Assembly: GCA_947385875.1 (NCBI GenBank) | Contig: CANDMV010000018.1 | Span: 1-42,186 of the forward strand | From: an uncultured Eubacterium sp. | GTDB taxonomy: Bacteria; Bacillota; Clostridia; Lachnospirales; Lachnospiraceae | Length of the DNA stretch: 42,186 nt | Direction: 5' to 3' | Shown: positions 38,027 through 42,186 of the stretch, piece by piece | How the letters are laid out: each line of letters begins with the position of its first letter | Numbering within the stretch: position 1 is the stretch's first letter | Position numbers and translations under genes: made by a program | Notes under the pieces: model-generated | Told to the model about the DNA's origin: nothing | The model's database searches: none | Seen by the model: only the letters and a program-made list of their open reading frames with translations

Positions 38027-41000
38027 TTATTGCTCTTTTTCATAATATTTAAGATTATTAGTAGTATTATCTTTTCTGCGAGTATTCATTCCTACATTGT
38101 TAGGATTGCTCTGGTAGCTAAATTCATTTACTAGCTGGATCTGGTTTGTTTGTGAATTGTAATCAAAAACATGCCATACCGTACCCTTCTGATTGACCGG
38201 AATACTAATCTTATATAACAATGTATTGCCTGAGTATAGGTCTACATATGCTCCAGAATTTGATAGATCTGCTGAACTGCTGCTTTCCTTGTTTGTAAAA
38301 TCATGAACATAATAACTATACGTTCCATCTTCTGTCTCCGAAATACTTATTGTCTCAGGGCCGTAACCGTCTACATCATCAACATCTAGGTTTACATGTT
38401 CTGACATCTTATCATTATAAAATACATGAAACATACCATCTTGCTCTGGTCCGACCATATGAGAGTCTAGGTCTTTAGGGATTTCTCCCCAGTGGAGTAC
38501 CGCTCTTAAATTTCTTTCTACAACTGGTTGATTTTTCGGGCTTAAAGAAATATGTAAGTCATTTCTGTCTCTTATAATTATAAGATCTTTTTTGTTTTCA
38601 ACATACCCATCCTTCTCTATCGTCACCTCATAATTACCTATTGGTGCACTGAAACTGAAAGAACCATCTGTTCCCGACGTAACTTTTGCAACCATATCTC
38701 CGTTACCAAAGAAAAATTTAGAATATACTGTTATTGTTGCACTGGCTATAGGGTTGCCTGTATAAGCGTCGGTAATAGTACCAGAGCATGATTTGCCTGT
38801 CAGTTCATTTTCATTGGCAATCATCAGCTGTGTTTCTAAAGCCGTAGTCTGCCCGCCGACAATCTGAAATGTTTGCTCATATGATCTGAATCCAGACGCG
38901 GACACTCTGATCTTATAAGATCCTTTTCTTAGTTTTATTCCCTTAAAATGTCCGTGACTGTCTGTATAGGTAGTATCTTTTATATGGTTGCTTTGAATAA
39001 TTTGAACTTTGGCATTATGTATTGGTACTTCATTATCAGCACGTTTTACATATCCTTCATAATCACCAGTTCCTCTGGTGCATTCATCTACCTTTCCGGT
39101 TTCCTCAAAATGAAAATCTTTTTTCCAGATTGAATTATCAGAATTAAATATTTCACGATCAATTCTTAAGTTTAAATTATCTGGGCCAATCTGTCCATAA
39201 ATCGTAAGAAAAATAAATGTGCCGGCGTCAAGACAAAACTGTGGAGGAACAATATTTATATTTTCTACAGTGCCTTCTGCTGCAAGTCCTCCTTCAATTC
39301 CAGCAGTCGCAAGCTGAATTAATCCTAAAAAGTCAACACCCAATTCAAAGGCAAGGCCGCCTTTAGCTTCTGCTTTTAAGTTTAATATAGGATTTATACT
39401 CATATCATGAATAGGACGTATACCATTATTTTTAGCATATTGAATTCCTGTTTTTTGTGTAAGTTCAAAACCGACTTCTACGCCGCCTTTGGCCTCAGCT
39501 ATCAAATATATGTCGCCTGAAACAAAGAAACCATATCCAAGAGGAACATCCATTACAGTTCCAAGCTTCCTTTTTATCGGTTCAAAAATCACATCTTTTT
39601 TATATGAAAAATATAGCTCAGATGAGACATTTAATGCAAAATATATTTCATCTATTGTTATTATATGCCAGGATGGGCTTGCAGCAAAACGGTATTCCAG
39701 ATTCTTAAAATCCACACTTCCAGAAAAGCTTCCATCTTTAATATTTATAGTCAGATTTTTCTTTCCAAATAATGGTATTTCTCCGGATGTTACTGCTCTT
39801 GTGTGGAGTCCGCTATCAACAGAAACTCCCTCTGCTGGAATAAAGGTTCCGCCTTCATTTGTTTTGCCTTCAAGATCAAAAGATGTTACTACCTCTTCCA
39901 AAGCAGGTTCTTCATAAATTATAACTGTTTTATCACCTTCGGAATAGATTTGCTTTATTTTAATGGCAAGATCTTTTTCCGTGCCATCACTGCTTTTGAT
40001 TACATGAACTTCGCCTTCTTTCCATACCTTCACTTCCTCAGAAGCGGATACGTATATTTTTTTCTCATCGTTTTCCTTTTCAAAAACTAGTTCATTTTCC
40101 TGAACACCATCTGCGTAATTCACTTCTCCATGATTTTCATCATTTATACTTGCTTGTTTCAGAATATTCTTTATAGCAATAAGGGCATTTTCCATATCAT
40201 TTTGCTGAATTACTGAATTTGGAAAAAACTTTTTGCCATTCATTTTCAGTATTCCAATGTTGATGGCCATTAGGTCTTCTGTTGGATAAGACAAATCTGC
40301 TGCATCTTCCCAGTCTGGAGACAGCTGCTCATCAATCTGATACTCAAGTGCATGAATAGCTGTATATGCAATAAATTCTCTTGTTGCATTTTCTTGCGGT
40401 TTAAAATAAACCATATTATCTCCGTCAGCGGAAAGCTTTAAAAATCCACTTCTGATAGCTGTTTCAATTTTTGCTGGATTTTTAGCTTCTGCATGATCAT
40501 CAAAAGAATGTTGACCGTCTGAAGCTTCTTGTATCTTTAGCAGGTCTGACAAAGCAGTAATCCATTCTTCTCTTGTTATTGTTTGCGTTATTTCATTTTT
40601 GTCCCATTTTGCATAAAGGATCAAATCTGACATAATTTTATTTGAAAAATCGAATGGATTGTTGAGTTCAGAATCTGTATACCATCCAATAAATGTAAAG
40701 CCATCTTTGATAGGATCATCTGGTTTGATGATCTGTTGGCCTTCTTTTACATTCTGAAATACAATCTCGCTTCCGCCATTTGTGTCAAATGTTACTAAAT
40801 GTGTAACTGGAGAAACAGGTCTCGTATGATTTCCCTGATTAATACTGCTATTCCATTTTGCATAAATAGTTATGTCTCCTATAACAGCTGTAGAAAAATC
40901 ATATCTTGTTGTTAAGGAACTGTCTATATACCATCCTTCGAATGCATATCCTGTTTTTGTAGGATCGTAAGGCTTTACGACAGTTTTTCCATTTTCTATT

Positions 41001-41902
41001 GTCTGATTTTCAATGGCAGTTCCCCCATTTGTATTGAATATAACTGTATGTTTTTTATTCCATTTTGCATATAATATAATATTTCTAGTTACAGCAGAAC
41101 TAAAATCATATAATTTTTCATGACTGCTGTCACTGTACCATCCTCCGAATGAATAACCTTCTCTGATCGGATCAGATGGTTTAATAACTGACTTCCCGCT
41201 TTCAAGCGTCTGACTGTTTACAAAACTGCCTCCTTCTGTATCAAAGGTCACAGAATAAGCGATAATCGGATCAGTCATAGTACTTTTGTCATCCAGTTTT
41301 TGTACTGTGATGTATACAGATACACTCTTTTTGCCGGAAGCTGCTGTCATTACAGCAGAGCCTTCATTAATCGCTGTAACCATGCCGCTGCTGCTGATCT
41401 GAGCCACTTCAGTATTATCTGATTGCCATTTTATAGGCTCTGTTTTGCTTTTTGGGCTTAAAACCTGTGCCGAAAGCTGTACAGAATCTCCGACTGACAG
41501 CACATAATTGTTCTGACTGAACAGCTGAAGTTCTTTCGTCTTCTTGTATATAGTAAGCTTACACACTGCCTTTATTTTCGAATTTTTTTTTGATCTTGCT
41601 ATTATCTTTACAGTTCCGGCTGTTCTGGCTTTTACCCTTCCGTTTTTTGTTACAGTTGCCACATTCTTTTTGGAAGTTTTCCATGTAACTTTTTTTGACG
41701 CACCAACCGGGCGGATTTTCTTTACTTTTAATTTCATGGTATCACCAACAATCATTGCTGCAGAACTATAATTTAGTGTAATCCTTTTCACTTTTCTGAC
41801 TGCAGACTGTGCCATTATACCATTCACTGGCACAGATGTGAGCATAACAATAATAGATAAAAGTAATGCTAGTGTTCTTTTCAATCCTTCTTTACTTCTC
41901 AT
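38027..41902 (-). CDS. Large multidomain surface protein (BIG2, InlB repeats, SLH-like, CnaB-like, DUF2135-like)
   Basis: 1291 residues from ATG 41902, chosen because AGGAGG lies eight bases upstream. In order: signal peptide (LALLLSIIVMLTSVPVNGIMAQ), two BIG2-type Ig domains (about 37-200), three InlB-type repeats (about 215-440, GYSFGGWY, GYAFEGWY, GFTFIGWY), and an SLH-like region (about 450-590, YFKPQENATREFIAYTAIHAL). Then come a ~350-residue region I do not recognise, two carboxypeptidase-regulatory/CnaB-like domains (about 955-1130), and a C-terminal DUF2135-like module (LHWGEIPKDLDSHMVGPEQ). No LPxTG signal; the SLH-like part may hold it to the wall non-covalently. Likely a surface adhesin or scaffold. 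It shares module types with the two secreted proteins at 13-18 kb. Confidence 0.85.
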   Translation of the reverse strand: MRSKEGLKRTLALLLSIIVMLTSVPVNGIMAQSAVRKVKRITLNYSSAAMIVGDTMKLKVKKIRPVGASKKVTWKTSKKNVATVTKNGRVKARTAGTVKIIARSKKNSKIKAVCKLTIYKKTKELQLFSQNNYVLSVGDSVQLSAQVLSPKSKTEPIKWQSDNTEVAQISSSGMVTAINEGSAVMTAASGKKSVSVYITVQKLDDKSTMTDPIIAYSVTFDTEGGSFVNSQTLESGKSVIKPSDPIREGYSFGGWYSDSSHEKLYDFSSAVTRNIILYAKWNKKHTVIFNTNGGTAIENQTIENGKTVVKPYDPTKTGYAFEGWYIDSSLTTRYDFSTAVIGDITIYAKWNSSINQGNHTRPVSPVTHLVTFDTNGGSEIVFQNVKEGQQIIKPDDPIKDGFTFIGWYTDSELNNPFDFSNKIMSDLILYAKWDKNEITQTITREEWITALSDLLKIQEASDGQHSFDDHAEAKNPAKIETAIRSGFLKLSADGDNMVYFKPQENATREFIAYTAIHALEYQIDEQLSPDWEDAADLSYPTEDLMAINIGILKMNGKKFFPNSVIQQNDMENALIAIKNILKQASINDENHGEVNYADGVQENELVFEKENDEKKIYVSASEEVKVWKEGEVHVIKSSDGTEKDLAIKIKQIYSEGDKTVIIYEEPALEEVVTSFDLEGKTNEGGTFIPAEGVSVDSGLHTRAVTSGEIPLFGKKNLTINIKDGSFSGSVDFKNLEYRFAASPSWHIITIDEIYFALNVSSELYFSYKKDVIFEPIKRKLGTVMDVPLGYGFFVSGDIYLIAEAKGGVEVGFELTQKTGIQYAKNNGIRPIHDMSINPILNLKAEAKGGLAFELGVDFLGLIQLATAGIEGGLAAEGTVENINIVPPQFCLDAGTFIFLTIYGQIGPDNLNLRIDREIFNSDNSIWKKDFHFEETGKVDECTRGTGDYEGYVKRADNEVPIHNAKVQIIQSNHIKDTTYTDSHGHFKGIKLRKGSYKIRVSASGFRSYEQTFQIVGGQTTALETQLMIANENELTGKSCSGTITDAYTGNPIASATITVYSKFFFGNGDMVAKVTSGTDGSFSFSAPIGNYEVTIEKDGYVENKKDLIIIRDRNDLHISLSPKNQPVVERNLRAVLHWGEIPKDLDSHMVGPEQDGMFHVFYNDKMSEHVNLDVDDVDGYGPETISISETEDGTYSYYVHDFTNKESSSSADLSNSGAYVDLYSGNTLLYKISIPVNQKGTVWHVFDYNSQTNQIQLVNEFSYQSNPNNVGMNTRRKDNTTNNLKYYEKEQ

Positions 41903-41994
41903 AACGATATCCTCCTGTTTAACAAATTTCACCAAGCTGCATTAAGTTTGAATTTTACACACCTCCTTCAGTGATGAAAAGCTCTTCAAAAGAG

Positions 41995-42025
41995 AAATCC
42001 CGATGTATATGGCGCATCGGGATTT
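41995..42025. terminator. 11-bp perfect hairpin upstream of surface-protein gene
   Basis: AAATCCCGATG and CATCGGGATTT pair perfectly around nine bases; on the plus strand it is followed by TCATTAAT. It may end a transcript from beyond the window or form part of the minus-strand leader. An AAGGAGGT motif at 41961-41968 (minus strand) has no clear ORF after it. The remaining bases to 42186 hold no gene I can see. Confidence 0.45.
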
Positions 42026-42186
42026 TCATTAATAAAGAACAAATATTTATTGAACTATGTATTCAGTTTATCACATTGTTAAATGTAATGCAACTATTTT
42101 TTTAATTTTTTTATCATCAAATTATCAAATATATAACTCAAACTTCCCATCCAAAATCAGGGCATAAAGCCTGAATAAATGCAGGC

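Noticed and set aside
41995..42025. Riboswitch in the leader of the large surface-protein gene
   Set aside because: Only one simple hairpin is visible, with none of the conserved cores of known riboswitch classes that I can recognise.
1..42186. Alternative genetic code with TGA read as tryptophan, suggested by two TGA-split genes
   Set aside because: TGA ends many genes normally (for example at 741-743, 4659-4661, 10344-10346, 20873-20875) with overlapping or adjacent starts, so it works as a stop. Only the two split genes need special explanation.

Overview
The window looks like a chromosomal segment of a low-GC, spore-forming Clostridia bacterium, most likely a Lachnospiraceae-type gut anaerobe. 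Reasons: AT-rich codons, strong GGAGG ribosome binding sites, a SpoVT regulator, BlaI/BlaR1 and BceAB-type genes, and secreted proteins built from Ig-like and InlB-type repeats. TGA, TAA and TAG all serve as stops. Species is not assignable by eye.

Layout. 1-6.7 kb: a BlaI/BlaR1-type pair with an unusual repeat-bearing sensor, a cluster of tiny ORFs, and a BceAB-type peptide-resistance ABC transporter. 6.8-8.4 kb (minus strand): an apparently intact immunity-like gene behind a secreted toxin gene that is cut by one in-frame TGA. 8.7-11.6 kb: PadR regulator, HAAS/DUF3887 membrane protein and three small membrane proteins, the last of the SdpI family. 12.2-19.9 kb: a nitroreductase with an extra N-terminal domain, two large secreted Ig/InlB-repeat proteins (one with a CAP domain) and a class B sortase carrying a long cytoplasmic domain. 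19.9-22.3 kb: a small minus-strand gene with a palindromic control site, then a second BlaI/BlaR1 pair whose BlaR1 is broken by an in-frame TGA. 22.4-23.2 kb is an extremely AT-rich gene desert. 23.5-36.2 kb is mostly housekeeping: NfeD-like protein, patatin phospholipase, zinc-dependent phospholipase C-like protein, D-2-hydroxyacid dehydrogenase, MurJ/SpoVB-type flippase, DUF58 protein and its membrane partner, SpoVT, a trigger-factor-like lipoprotein and a class A penicillin-binding protein. 36.4-37.8 kb is a mobile-element graveyard at a tRNA-Pro: integrase tail, broken phage-type repressor, a type I toxin-antitoxin locus and an IS3 transposase remnant. 38.0-41.9 kb (minus) is a 1291-residue multidomain surface protein.

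The most striking feature is in the intergenic DNA. At least ten short non-coding hairpin elements lie between genes. Four have perfect 8-bp target duplications that I could read directly (GCGTTATT, ATGTTTAA, AAAAATAT, TGCAGATG), ends beginning GTTA or a close variant, and hairpin-forming termini. One of these is inserted inside a member of a different ~90-bp family (ends TATACT), whose uninterrupted copies elsewhere show the empty site. A third type, flanked by TA, sits inside a 405-bp palindrome. None encodes a transposase, so they must be moved by an enzyme encoded elsewhere. Cell-envelope functions (beta-lactam and peptide sensing, sortase, surface proteins, flippase, PBP) dominate the genes.
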